Positions 25,238 through 36,734 are shown, numbered from the stretch's first letter. The stretch is DNA of 64,000 bases from Phoronis australis (GCA_002633005.1 NMRA01000296.1:468632-532631), one strand, 5' to 3'. Notes: generated by a model from the sequence alone, not told the origin. Translations and numbers: made by a program.

Positions 25238-28200
25238 CAGATACATATATATGATATGTATGTATCTGACACTCTCGGTTGTTCTATGAAATAGTGCAGG
25301 AAGATCACAGGGATTTTGATATCACGTTACTTTTGATTACAGAGAATGTCTCTCTCGGTCCGTATGGTCTTTTGCTGTTTACCTTTGAATCAGGGATGGC
25401 GTTACAGCACGTAAATATCGGGCAAGATGCCCTTTTATACCAAATGGGTCAGCTGATGGGCGATATCCACGTACGACTCAAAGTAAGGGTTTTGTTTACG
25501 CTTTGTTTTGAGTTGAACAAAGTGAATGATTAAACGTTCTAATATACATGTACTGTGGCCGTTGTTGGAAAGTATGGAGAAGCGACATGTTTGAAAAACT
25601 GTAGAAAAGTGGTCTTGTGGTTGCAACTGTGACCAGCAGCGACGCCTGATTATGAAAAATAGCGTGTCTCTGCGCATGCGTACATGTACAGTGTACGACG
25701 AATCGTATACAACAATCAGGTCACGTTGAAAGGCTCATTTTAAGGAGCTGTATTAAAATACAGCTAAAAGCTTTGCACTATACTCATGTGTTTACATCTC
25801 AAGTTCACATCAGTCTTTCCCTACGAAAACACATTCAGCTCTGTATCACTGAAATGATCTGATAAGGAATGAACTCGGCATAAAATGAGAATTGTTTTAA
25901 GGAAAGACCAATGATAAATGATGTTTACTAACCTTAAAACACACTGGCTGCTGGTAAATGAAAATGGCTTACGTATTTTCGGATGAACCATTTTCAGAAT
26001 TTTCGACACGATGGCTTGATGGAACACCGCGTGCCTATGTTGTGGCAATTGGAACACTTCTTGGAGTTGGTTAACATACTACATTGTATCGAAGACTCTA
26101 AAAAACGAGCGCTTGTCCTGGACGTTGTAGCTGCATTTATGAAGCAGAAAGAAGCCATCAATCAATTACCGAAAGGTAAAGGTGATAACAAACATAAACT
26201 AATGTCATGACTTTTTCAAGTAAGGGCATTATTCTTCATTTGTGGTTAAATTAGGCCTTCTATTCTAACAAATCGATGTCGTAATAGAAGTAGTCGGGGC
26301 TAGTTCAACCTCGAGGCACGTTTGGAAATTGAGCATGTCTAACACAAAAAGCGGTATGCAACATTTGTGTCGTTTGTCAAAAACAACCCAATGGTGACCG
26401 TCACAGTGAGTTCAAAATAGCTGACTTCTGAAAGAGAACATACGCTTCTTTTTCAATTTTTATACACGTAAAATGCCTTAGATTTCATTAATTTTTTATG
26501 TGTTTACTCAGGTTGAGCAACTTGTTTCAATGGATACAATAATAATTTATATTCGTGAACCCTACAAGGAGCACACGTACGTACACAAACACACACCCAT
26601 GCGCACGCACAAACACACCACTCAATTAACTTTTTCTTCGGATTCTCCTTATAGCTGAAAATACCAATCATTACATGTTATTGGACGAATAGAGAATGAA
26701 ACAGCGAGTCAACTTACAGTTATTTTTGGACTAGAGTTACAACTAGTGTTTGGTCAGACTTATCGTTTTTTGAGCCATTCATGGTTTCGATGTTCTTGTT
26801 GGTAACGGAAATAGAATCTAATCATGATAGGAAATATGAGATTAGAAGGCTTATCGATTTCGTTTTTAACTAAAAAAGCAGGGTGAAATGTTATAGTAAC
26901 ATGCAATGTTGCAGTGAAACGTTCGTTCCTCGTTGATTGGAACAGACAACTGAAAATTTCCACTACCCCTTTAATTCACGGTCGTTAGTTTGCCTTCTTC
27001 AAGAACAGTGCGGGTATTCTTATAGACACACTGCTTTTCTCACGAACAAATATATTTCTCACGAACTGTAGGTTCTTTTTCATTATTTCTGTCAAACATT
27101 TCTTTTCACAAGAGTCACATATTCTTTTCACTGTCTGTTTGAAGTCACAAGTAAGCACGTGTCTATTTTCTAAGGCTCTGTATTAGATGTGGACTATACT
27201 ATAACTGATTATGACCATTTGTTCGTGCAAAATAACATGGTTTCCGTTTAGGGCCACTGCACGCTGACGTGAACGAAACGAATGTTTTGTTCAAGTGTGA
27301 TAGTAATGAATGCTTAAAGATCAGCTGTCTCCTAGACTTTAGCGACTCACACTACGGCGTCTTGGTGTACGATGTCGGTGCGTATTAATGTTAATATTCT
27401 AAGTTTCGCAAACTTTCCTTATACTTCTCCTACTTCGTTCATACTAACCCTATGACGTAGGGAGGATTTTTGGCGAACGGGTGCAACAATACCAAAACCT
27501 AGATATAATGCTTTCTAGTGCCTTACATTACGAACTTTGTCATAATAAATAGTAAAATAAAATCAAATACCAGAAGCGCTTGTTCTAACCTATATTGCGT
27601 CCATTTTGATCCATTTTACCAATTCTGACCATTATGTCCATTTTGACCCATTATGTCTATTTTGACTCTCTTCATGTCCATTTTGAACTATTATAATGTC
27701 CATTTTGAACTATTATAATGTTCATTTTGAACTATTATAATGTCCATTTTCACTCAATATGTCCATTTTAACTTTCTAAGCCCGTTTTGATCCAATGGTT
27801 TGGGTTTAACGATAATTTGTGTCTCACAAATATGATTTATTCTTTGGTAAAGTGGCCTCGTAAAACCTTGGTAGAGTTCACTAAATCTAAGACCTCGCCA
27901 AAAAGACTTTGCGAGATTACACGAGATATTGCCGTGTATTTCAAATAACAGCTCGTGATTTTGCCTAGACTTTTCTCGCCGCGAGACAGCTACTGAAATC
28001 TGCCCTGTTACTTAGATCTTAAACTATAAGCAGGTTTTCCTGTCACGAAAACGAAAAAATTATTTGATCAAAAGCTACTTTATATACACGCACACGCAAA
28101 CGCACACACACACACACATGCATGCGCACTATTCTACTTTACTGATATTCGTTTTTCAGCGGTATCCATTGTGTATGCTATGCTACAATGCCAGTCAATG

Positions 28201-28470
28201 GATTCTCTTGACGTCGGGGTTCACCTGATTGCTGGGTACTTATCCAGGACGGAGCTAGAAGCAACAGAATTTAACAGTATTAGAACACTTGTCGGTGTTC
28301 GATTCGCGATGACCCTGGTTATTGGAGCATACAGAGCGCAAAGAGAAGCAGACAATAAAAACAATCTCCTGGCAACTACTGGGAAGCGTGGTTGGGAAGT
28401 TTTCGAAAACTTTTGGAAAACGTCCGAGAATTCAGTTCAGACAATCTGGAAAAAAGCATTGTGCCTATAA
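22952..28470 (+). CDS. HYKK: Hydroxylysine kinase, copy A (six coding exons)
   Basis: Predicted to phosphorylate 5-hydroxy-L-lysine using GTP, a step in breakdown of collagen-derived hydroxylysine; the protein is of the aminoglycoside-phosphotransferase fold. CDS exons are 22965-23211, 24631-24750, 25343-25482, 25998-26175, 27252-27377 and 28160-28470. All junctions are GT-AG and phases agree throughout. The sum is 1122 nt, or 373 residues, the same length as the human enzyme. Visible motifs are GYDDVNYHV (47-55) and Lys69 in VLKV of the N lobe, HADVNETN (232-239) with catalytic Asp234, and LLDFSD (255-260) with Mg-binding Asp257. The usual DFG glycine is Ser259 here. The ATG at 22965 sits just after an acceptor (exon start 22952), so a 5'UTR exon probably lies upstream; it was not found. 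Family assignment rests on similarity across all six exons. Confidence 0.9.
22965..23211 (+). CDS. HYKK: HYKK copy A, coding exon 1
   Basis: Codes for residues 1-82 plus one base of codon 83, ending at the donor G|GTATTG. It starts MDYREGTFSAEQRERV and includes the N-lobe motifs GYDDVNYHV and GYVLKV. The first 13 bases of the exon (22952-22964) are 5'UTR after the acceptor CGTTTCAG. Confidence 0.88.
23587..23643 (+). repeat. G-rich minisatellite
   Basis: Repeated GGGGGAGTAGGG-type units with at least six runs of four or more G within 57 bases in HYKK-A intron 1. This is a candidate G-quadruplex region. The equivalent sequence in copy B falls in the gap at 39197. Confidence 0.6.
24631..24750 (+). 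CDS. HYKK: HYKK copy A, coding exon 2
   Basis: 120 nt, phase 1 to phase 1, between TTGAATTTTAG and G|GTAAGT. It codes for DAHVKMILCLQELGINCPKI and onwards, matching the helix after the N-lobe lysine of hydroxylysine kinase. It differs from copy B at three residues. Confidence 0.85.
25146..25236. repeat. (GT)n microsatellite in HYKK-A intron 2
   Basis: About 90 bases of GT with some GC interruptions. The equivalent intron of copy B (near 40510) lacks it. The antisense ORF rich in His-Thr here is an artefact of the repeat. Confidence 0.95.
25343..25482 (+). CDS. HYKK: HYKK copy A, coding exon 3
   Basis: 140 nt entering in phase 1 and ending in phase 0 at AAA|GTAAGG. It codes for residues 123-169, including LLYQMGQLMGDIHVRL, which aligns with the LLYEIGKLAAKLDKTL region of the human protein. 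Eight of 47 residues differ from copy B. Confidence 0.87.
25998..26175 (+). CDS. HYKK: HYKK copy A, coding exon 4
   Basis: 178 nt, phase 0 to phase 1, between CCATTTTCAG and G|GTAAAG. It codes for residues 170-228, the linker and helices before the catalytic loop. Only one of 59 residues differs from copy B, so this is the most conserved exon. Confidence 0.87.
27252..27377 (+). CDS. HYKK: HYKK copy A, coding exon 5 (catalytic loop)
   Basis: 126 nt, phase 1 to phase 1, after TTCCGTTTAG and before GTGCGT. It carries the catalytic loop HADVNETN and the metal site LLDFSD. Copy B reads LLDFGD, the family norm, at the second site, so the serine is specific to this copy. Confidence 0.88.
27600..27795. 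repeat. Minisatellite, about 20-23 bp units (ATGTCCATTTTGA)
   Basis: Eight or more variable units built on ATGTCCATTTTGAACTATTA lie in HYKK-A intron 5. A shorter and more divergent array occupies the same place in copy B (42940-43095). Confidence 0.8.
27880..28010. repeat. Interspersed repeat, about 130 bp
   Basis: A segment with CGAGATTACRCGAGA and GCCGTGTATTT occurs here, at about 43150-43270 in copy B, and at 46998-47130 outside the duplication, where it interrupts a LINE. It is therefore a dispersed repeat and not only part of the segmental duplication. Confidence 0.65.
28160..28470 (+). CDS. HYKK: HYKK copy A, coding exon 6 (C-terminus)
   Basis: 311 nt from the acceptor CGTTTTTCAG to TAA. 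It codes for residues 271-373, including VGVHLIAGYL, TLVIGAYRAQ and GWEVFENFW, which align with the C-terminal helices of hydroxylysine kinase. The microsatellite just upstream (28085-28130) is part of the intron. Confidence 0.88.
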
Positions 28471-28989
28471 ACTAAACCCTGTGTAGTTGATTTTAACGAA
28501 TGACATTTCTAACAAAAATACTTTTCGGTGAAGGTGATAATTTCAATTTGTCTTGTCTGTTTTATCGTACCTCATGAAAATTGGCGTGACAGTGTAGTGC
28601 ATGCAAGCAGCTAGGTGACTCGACTGCAGCTAGTGTCACCTGCTGCGCTTGTAAAGCTTGGTGATATCTCCCATGCAGGTTGCTAGATCATGTAATAACC
28701 TTGAACTGTTGCGCCATCACACGACAACAAAATGCAAACACTAAACATCCACACGTCACTTACTGGTGGTTGTTTAGTGCAGGAAGTTTTTGAAATACGT
28801 AATTCACTGTATGGGATTTTTAGGGAATTCCCAAAAACATGCGCGCAGACCGTTGCATGGCAACCGAGAGAGCATAGGTGGCGGGGCATTCCAAGGTGGT
28901 TTGGGGGGTTCCTCCAAGAAATTTCAGAGCTTATTCGTGTTAACGTGAATTCAGTTGCTAACCTGTTGCGGAATATGAGTTAAATTTGC

Positions 28990-30564
28990 ATTCTTCTATA
29001 CAGAAATGTTTGTTTACTGTTGCCAGTACATGTCATTAGAACATGAGAACCCATTAAACATTATACACTGTACACGGCTAGTCTGATCGAAATGGATGAG
29101 TTTCCTACAAACAGCTCTCCTCATTAACAGCAATTTCTTAAATAATGATCTTCAACTTTTCACCCTTTCGATGGCGGACATTGCTATTTTTTCCAATACA
29201 AGTTCATATTTTGGTTGTACGGGTCTTTAGTGGTGCATGCGAAAATTGTCACAACGTTCAAACTGTCACAACATCAAAATTGTGACAATTTGGGCCAGCT
29301 CTGCAAGTCAAATTTTTTACTATTTTCACAATAATTTTTGCGTGTGACAGATAATTTTTGCGTGTGACAGTTTGGGCGTGTACTATAGCACAGGTCCCAA
29401 TTGCCACAACGGCCCAAATTGTCACAATAACTTAAGATGTGTCAGGGGAACAATTCTAGCTATAAAGATTGAATGTTTCGCAAGAAAAGACGCACTTTCC
29501 TAATTACAAGATCAAAACAATATTTTGTTTAAAAGTGATATTTGCCTGATGTTGCAGCCGTAGTGGTTCGCGGTGGCCAGATTCAAGCGTGTACATGGCT
29601 TAGACCATTAATGCTGGGTTGCAACACAGTTTCATATGCCAATATCGAGGTATAACAATCTTAACACGGGCGTGCACTTTTTCCGCACCACACAAAAACT
29701 TCACGCACACAACACTAGTTTACCACCGAACCAGAAGTCCACTCTTATCACGGACGATTTCCAATCCTTGTTACCGATGAGCACGACTCAGCTTCTACCG
29801 CTCAACCTCCTCTGACGGATCAATTAAAACTGCCTCATTTGTTTCCGGTACGAGTTTCAGTGTATGTGTGCAACCTTTTTCTATCATTTCAGCTTCATTA
29901 TGAGCTCCTACACATGACTAACGACATTATCTAATAATATAACTCAAAACTGAGTACTGAGATCAGTGATGATAACCAGGGATTTCATTACGGGCGTTGC
30001 ATGAAAATATCCGTTTTTATTTTCCAGCATATTGAGAATTCAACGCAGAGTTCATTTTCGATTTGCAACTAAAACAATACCAATGATTGTTAAGTTCGAC
30101 TCAACAGACTAGGGACAAAGTATTTAAGTAGAAAATGTTGTTGAAGGGATCCAGTTGTTTCCTGCTTGAAGATCTCACCCAGCAAAACTATACCCTGCTT
30201 AGAAGGGCATATGCAGACCCAAGAGTGTCTGGCAGTTGGTCGAGTGATGGTTGCATTTTTGTTCACATGTCTGATGGAACAATCAAAGCCATTTAAAATT
30301 ATGAGCGACATAAAATGTATCTTGCGTTCAGGCCAAGGGGATAGCTAGCCGTCAAGTTATGACGCGAGGACGATCTTGAAGTCATGGTTTTTGTGACTCT
30401 CAGTGACTTTTGTTTGACGTGTTTTTCGTTTGTGTGCATGAGTGAGTGATTGTGATGTTTATTTTACTTTTTCCTCGAACCCACTTGGTTCCTTTACTAC
30501 TCATAGTCTGATAGTTCTACTTCTTTGTTGTGCATAAGTAGAAACTTCCAGTTACATGACAATG
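28990..30564. other. No gene seen; separates the two duplication copies
   Basis: Contains an exact 20-bp tandem duplication (ATAATTTTTGCGTGTGACAG, 29332-29371) within a cluster of ATTGTCACAA-type motifs in both orientations (29250-29430). The short ORFs have no recognisable domain. Confidence 0.5.
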
Positions 30565-30934
30565 GGTAGCTTAAATCTGTTCTAGCTTACTGTAAAATAC
30601 AATTGAATGCAAGACGATTAGTTTACGCCGGCAATTAGATATTTAAGGCAGAGGTGGATTGTGCGAGTAGCACAGACGAGAACCTTCGACCAACACTTAC
30701 CCACCAAGGATTTTCTTTATGCGCTTATTCAGCGCACAGAACTGGTTATTCAACGCTTGTTTTTAATCAGTGCGCGTACGACTGCTTTATTTCAACAGGA
30801 GGACTGAATTATGTTCATATCAATGGTAACAGGCGGCTTCATGCAGGAAGGCTTCCCAAATTCCTAGTGAAAACAGTAAGAGTCTCCAATTGAACTATTG
30901 GGGTTAGTAGGTGCCTCAAGAGAATTAGCAGAGG

Positions 30935-31288
30935 TACCATAGAATCATACGTACGAGCATCGCATCTCGAACCTATTAATCACGCATACGATCCAAAAAT
31001 CACGCATATGAACAAAAATCATGCACACGATCAAAGAATGACATACAAACACAAATTATACGCACGAGCATCCGAATCATACGCATGCAAGAACCACCAA
31101 ACGATAGTCTTCGTACGTGTGAGAGTCGTACTAATGTGTGATTTTTGTGGTTCTTGCGCATGATTTTTGTTTGTGTGCGTGATTTTTTGGGTTCGTATGT
31201 ATGATTCATGGGCTCGTATGCATGATTCATAAGTTCGTAAGTGGTTCGTGCATAAAATGCGATGCTCGTGCGTATGATTCTATGGTAA
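30935..31288. mobile_element. Foldback element, copy 2
   Basis: Same terminal TACCATAGAATCA / TGATTCTATGGTA inverted ends and GAGCATCGCA sub-terminal blocks as 19008-19329. Its internal short repeats differ in number and order, showing that the arms change by slippage after duplication. Confidence 0.7.
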
Positions 31289-31489
31289 CCCCTGACTAGG
31301 GTTATAATCAAAGAGCGCTATTAGGACCGTCAAGTCAAGAAGCGGACATAACTGAACTTATGTGATGTTTCTGAAGTTCAATGAGTGTCACCCTTCAGCA
31401 AAAGTAAAAATAACATAATATTTCACGCGTGTGATTTGTAACTGACTTTTTCCTCTCAAACTAAATAGCACCTTCTTTAACCAATACGG

Positions 31490-32044
31490 TAATTCAGACG
31501 CAGGAGACACAGGCCGCCATTCAAGGGTCCCCAGGGGTCCGAGTCCCCTTAAGGACTCGACCAAAAATGTTGGCATGTTTCTGAGGTTTACGCGGACACT
31601 TTTTCTTCCTGGAGAGTTTCGGTACCCTCCCTACGACAGCGACTCTAGATCCGCCGGTGTCAGAATGAAACCACTCACAGAATGTGTATTAGTGCAAGAA
31701 ACTCAGGTATCTAATTGCTAATGATGGCTTCTTTAACTCCTCTTACTCAAACTATGCTCATCACCGCAGTGCCGTTTCTGTTTTTAGGACACCATTGAAG
31801 CAGCCTTTGTTTTCTGCCAATATCCATTTTTGATTTTGACCACTCACTCACCATTGGCACGGAACGAGATGATCGGGTGCAATTTATCCTACCTCAGAAA
31901 ATTCACCAGAGTTGCAGTTAATTTACATGTATGCCGCGTCAATGGGGCTATTCGGAGAATTATCCTCGCGGTGTCGCTGCTGTACTAGTGGTGATTGAAT
32001 TGCGCATGCGTCGCTGTCTGCATGTAAACAGCTGGTAAAAAGAC
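31490..32044. other. No gene seen
   Basis: Sequence present in duplication copy B but not A. No domain-bearing ORF and no clear repeat. Confidence 0.4.
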
Positions 32045-32047
32045 GGA

Positions 32048-32247
32048 TTGTTATCAAAATACGTCGCGCAAAGCCTTTATTGCTATTTTCCCTGGTGCAA
32101 GTCTTCGACAGGTGGTCACAAATTACCAAAAGACCTAAGGTTACTACATTCGTGGAGCAATGCGGTCAAAAGAGTCAACCAACTGAGAAAAAGTGTGTGG
32201 ATGCCGAAGCCCCTTTGGGAGACTACACTTGTACATAAGGTTACTTG
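32048..32247 (+). pseudogene. THAP zinc-finger-like fragment (P element/THAP9-type)
   Basis: The frame reads CYFPWCKSS, then HKLPKD, a Trp, AVKRVN and SVWMPK. This follows the THAP domain pattern (Cys-x4-Cys, F/L-P-x-D, W, AV-x-R, W-x-P) as seen in P element and THAP9 transposases and other THAP DNA-binding proteins. The second zinc pair (Cys-x2-His-Phe) is not visible: the end reads LVHKVTW. There is no ATG before it. The frame ends at a good donor TTG|GTAAGT (32247/32248), so it may be an exon of a decayed transposase or host THAP gene. It lies only in duplication copy B. Confidence 0.55.
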
Positions 32248-32259
32248 GTAAGTTTCTAG

Positions 32260-32810
32260 CAATCAAGTTTCTATCGACATCGTTCGGTGATGTTATCCCC
32301 ACCAGTTACCCCACTTAATAACGGGTTTATTGAATGGAACTAAGTGTTTCTTTTCGGAAACTCGCCCATGACTCGGATGCCGGGTAGGCTACCAGCACAT
32401 ACTCACATATTGTCCTCCAAGGGTGGGAATGCGCCCAATATAAGAGGCGTGTGGTACGTGACGCTCAGAAGTCAGGGGTGCCTTTTTCACAGCAGTTTCT
32501 CTTCAAAGCTATGCTATGTCCAATAAAATTCTCTGGACGAGTGAGTTTCCTTATTTCATAGCGGACCCCACCCCCAGGACTACCAGATTATTTACCGAAT
32601 TAACGTGAATAAGCTATTCAGTAAACGTCAAAACATTGCTTTGGAATAAAAATTGACACCTAGAATGAATTTTACTTGTTGAGGTCAGATGCTCATTTTA
32701 GGTGTCGTGAAAAATACACATTATTAAATCACTTTTAGCCTGTTTCACATAGTTTAATTCAGATCCTAAATAAGACTTAGGTACAAAGATTCAGTTTCTA
32801 CATATAAACA
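32260..32810. other. No gene seen
   Basis: Non-coding stretch between the THAP-like fragment and the direct repeat. A CACTC/GGGTGGGAATGCG-type segment near 32400-32530 may be an old interspersed repeat, but I cannot define its ends. Confidence 0.4.
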
Positions 32811-32814
32811 TGAA

Positions 32815-34563
32815 GATGAAACGTCAAGTATGTTCTGCCTTACTAAAATAGTTTAGTCTTGTATTTTCTTTTATAATTTGGTAATATTTCTCTGACTATT
32901 CTGTTACAGGTTAGAGAAAACGACTGAAGCCAGCCGCCTGACCATCTATTTTACCTTTGGACAAAGTGAAAAGTAATCCTTCAGCAATAACCTGAGAGAA
33001 TTGAACCTAATTCAGAAATTCAACCTTTGATATGCCTGATTATGGACTCCATTGCGTGGGAAAATTACAATTTTTTTAACAATGTTGTTTCTTTATATAC
33101 TTTTCTTGCAGGTGGAATTTTTGTTGCGGACAAGTTATCACGAAACTTAAAATTGTTCAAAGGCCTTCTTAAGAAAGCTCTAAAAATAATTACACACACA
33201 AACAAATCAAATGCAAACAAAGGGAATACTTCATTTTGATCGCTGCACATTTCTAGAGGTCAATAGGAAGACGACAATTCGCAAGCGTAATCGCTAGTCA
33301 TTTCAGCTTTATAAAGAATAAGCACAACTGCAATTTATGGGGCTTTAAAACTGAGGAAATATTGTGGTTTCAATAATTAGTGAAAAACTTGCCTGGTGAT
33401 GAAAAATTTATTTGATCATCAAAGTGTAACATTAACGGGCTTTCTACTGACAATAAGACAATCGATGCAGTCGTTGAATGTCATTTCCCCATAATGTGTA
33501 CCAAATTGCACCATGCAGCACTTATGTTGTGTGGAAATGCTGTAGGAAGAGAAAGGAGTAACAAAGCTTGTTCGTTGTCTCCGATGAAGAAAGTAGGCTT
33601 CAACAACAGATGTACACTGGATGGAAAGATCTTGATGGTTAGCTGCAGTCAACTGCTTAAAACCAATTTTTGTCTATTCAGGGTCGATGCAGAAGCGATG
33701 CATATCTCTTCTGCACGGTACAAGCCCTCAAACCTAAAAACCAAAGGTCACGTGAAAACAGACATTATAGAATTTCATTTGAACGTGTAATAAATTTCCG
33801 GAAGACTTAGGATAGCGAGTAAACAAATAGTCTAATGGATATTTACGTACCCTTTGCCATGGCATTGGGCTTGGATTGTAATCTCACTAACCCATATCGA
33901 GTTAAACATTCAGCATTCATTGATGTAACTTTCACTGATAAACCTGTTTGAAATCATTCCAAACAATAATACGGCTTTGATGTACGAAAAGATCTCGAGT
34001 GCTACGTCAAGTATCGTAACACGCATCACAACAAAGATTAACCCGACTGGCGACTGTCGCGAAGTCGACATCGACGAGTATCTCAGTTAACAGGCAACAG
34101 TAGAATAAACATGGAATAATCGTTAAAATAATCACAAACCTTACCTTTGTATAAGGTGGTGCTTACTTTCTCTCATAGAAGCACCATTTTCACGCAATCT
34201 CAGATTCAGTTTGCACACCTACAAGCCATTTCACCATGTATTTAAAGGGCTCGCGAAATCGAGGCTGTTAATCTATCACCACTAGTACACGCGCGCCCTC
34301 TAGTTAATGTAAATTTTCCGAATGGCCCCATTGTTTGTACACACATGCTTACCAAGTCTTTGTACTTACTCCCGTAATCCTCTCGCCCCGTGTCAACGAG
34401 TGTTGCCACAAAAGAAAATATATACAGAGTACTGGTAAAGGGCAGAAGACTTGGACGCCTGTAGTTGGACATATAGAGGCGAAAAAAGGTATGCTTCATT
34501 CTGGTAGTAAGAGTCTATGTTGATTAATTGAAATTAATACGATTTGTGATGATCTTCTTCGAC
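32815..34563. repeat. 1.75-kb direct repeat, left copy (ends at N)
   Basis: Nearly identical to 34565-36349. The left copy ends at CTTCTTCGAC immediately before the N at 34564, and the right copy starts immediately after it and ends with the same bases. Two contigs with overlapping ends joined without merging would give exactly this. The ORFs within (for example 33494-33790, 98 codons) are shared only because the copies are nearly identical. Confidence 0.9.
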
Positions 34564-34564
34564 N
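34564..34564. other. Assembly gap (single N)
   Basis: A single N joining two segments whose ends overlap by about 1.75 kb. Best read as a contig junction placeholder, not one unknown base. Confidence 0.9.
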
Positions 34565-36349
34565 AAACGTCAAGTATGTTCTGCCTTACTAAAACAGTTT
34601 AGTCTTGTGTTTTCTTTTATAATTTGGTAATATTTCTCTGACTATTCTGTTACAGGTTAGAGAAAACGACTGAAGCCAGCCGCCTGACCATCTATTTTAC
34701 CTTTGGACAAAGTAAAAAGTAATCCTTCAGCAATAACCTGAGAGAATTGAACCTAATTCAGAAATTCAGCCTTTGATATTTCTATAAATGTATTTGTATT
34801 GAAGGCCTCTGATCAGAGGCCTTTGATATGCCTGATTATGGACTCCATTGCGTGGGAAAATTACAATTGTTTTTAACAATGTTGTTTCTTTATATACTTT
34901 TCTTGCATGTGGAATTTTTGTTGTGGACAAGTTATCACGAAACTTAAAATTGTTCAAAGGCCTTCTTAAGAAAGCTCTAAAAATAATTACACACACAAAC
35001 AAATCAAATGCAAACAAAGGGAATACTTCATTTTGATTGCTGCACATTTCTAGAGGTCAATAGGAAGACGACAATTCGCAAGCGTAATCGCTAGTGATTT
35101 CAGCTTTATAAAGAATAAGCACAACTGCAATTTATGGGGCTTTAAAACTGAGGAAATATTGTTGTTTCAATAATTAGTGTCAAACTTGCCTGTTGATGAA
35201 AAATTTATTTGATCATCAAAGTGTAACATTAACGGGCTTTCTTCTGACAGACAATCGATGCAGTCGCTGATTGTCATTTCCCCGTAATGTGTACCAAATT
35301 GCACCATGCAGCACTAATGGTGTGTGGAAATGCTGTAGGAAGAGAAAGGAGTAACAAAGCTTGTTCGTTGTCTCCGATGAAGAAAGTAGGCTTCAACAAC
35401 AGATGTACACTGGATGGAAAGATCTTGCTGGTTAGCTGCAGTCAACTGCTTAAAACCAATTTTTGTCCATTCAGGGTCGATGCAGAAGCGATGCATATCT
35501 CCTCTGCACGGTACAAGCCCTCAAACCTAAAAACCAAAGGTCACGTGAAAACAGACATTATAGAATTTCATTTGAACGTGTAATAAATTTCCGGAAGACA
35601 TAGGATAGCGAGTAAACAAATAGTCTAATGGATATTTACGTACCCTTTGCCATGGCATTGGGCTTGGATTGTAATCTCACTAACCCATATCGAGTTAAAC
35701 ATTCAGCATTCATTGATGTAACTTTCACTGATAAACCTGTTTGAAATCATTCCAAACAATAATACGGCTTTGATGTACGAAAAGATCTCGAGTGCTACGT
35801 CAAGTATCGTAACACGCATCACAACAAAGATTAACCCGACTGGCGACTGTCGCGAAGTCGACATCGACGAGTATCTCAGTTAACAGGCAACAGTAGAATA
35901 AACATGGAATAATCGTTAAAATAATCACAAACCTTACCTTTGTATAAGGTGGTGCTTACTTTCTCTCATAGAAGCACCATTTTCACGCAATCTCAGATTC
36001 AGTTTGCACACCTACAAGCCATTTCACCATGTATTTAAAGGGCTCGCGAAATCGAGGCTGTTAATCTATCACCACTAGTACACGCGCGCCCTCTAGTTAA
36101 TGTAAATTTTCCGAATGGCCCCATTGTTTGTACACACATGCTTACCAAGTCTTTGTACTTACTCCCGTAATCCTCTCGCCCCGTGTCAACGAGTGTTGCC
36201 ACAAAAGAAAATATATACAGAGTACTGGTAAAGGGCAGAAGACTTGGACGCCTGTAGTTGGACATATAGAGGCGAAAAAAGGTATGCTTCAATCTGGTAG
36301 TAAGAGTCTACGTTGAAATTAATACGATTTGTGATGATCTTCTTCGACG
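34565..36349. repeat. 1.75-kb direct repeat, right copy (starts at N)
   Basis: Partner of 32815-34563 with a few substitutions. It has an extra block of about 51 bp (near 34776-34826) containing the palindrome AGGCCTCTGATCAGAGGCCT, flanked by repeated CCTTTGATAT. The differences fit two haplotypes of one locus. Confidence 0.9.
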
Positions 36350-36734
36350 TCTTTCTGTAGGCACCAGTCAGGTTAAAGTGTGTTGAAAGAAAAATATCCT
36401 GTTGGAATACGCAAGAAAATAAATGACAATGCATCTTACCCCGGTTGCATGAAAACCCAAATAGGGACTCAGCTAAGTTCCCTAAATGTACTGCGTGTTT
36501 TTGGACATCGAATGCCCTTTCTTGCATTGTTTTAGTTTCATTACCACTTTTGACTTATATACAAATCCGGCCAGAGTGAACTCTATGCTGATTTGTCCAA
36601 TTGAAGGACTAAGTCCCTTTTTATTTTCAATGAACTCTGGGCTCAGTTTTTAGTTATATTATTAGAAAATGTCATTAATCAAAGAGGAGCTCATAATAAA
36701 GATGGAATGAACTCGACCCACTTGCACGAGAAAT

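Larger units (their letters stand above)
18030..28985 (+). repeat. Segmental duplication, copy A
   Basis: Copy A of a tandem duplication whose partner lies at about 30565-45080, in the same order and orientation. Blocks pair at 18040 with 30580, 18765 with 30714, 19008 with 30935, 21130 with 37150, 22596 with 38498, 25343 with 40607 and 28480 with 43735. It carries a complete hydroxylysine kinase gene. Spacing changes between copies come from insertions and deletions, including about 580 bp near 18170-18760 missing from B and a long unshared segment at 31490-37130 in B. Confidence 0.85.

Noticed and set aside
24803-25246. 147-codon minus-strand ORF with long His-Thr run
   Set aside because: Produced by the GT microsatellite and a purine-rich tract, antisense to the HYKK intron.
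33494-33790. 98-codon ORF repeated at 35287-35583
   Set aside because: Shared only because the two 1.75-kb blocks are nearly identical, probably the same locus assembled twice. There is no independent evidence of coding.
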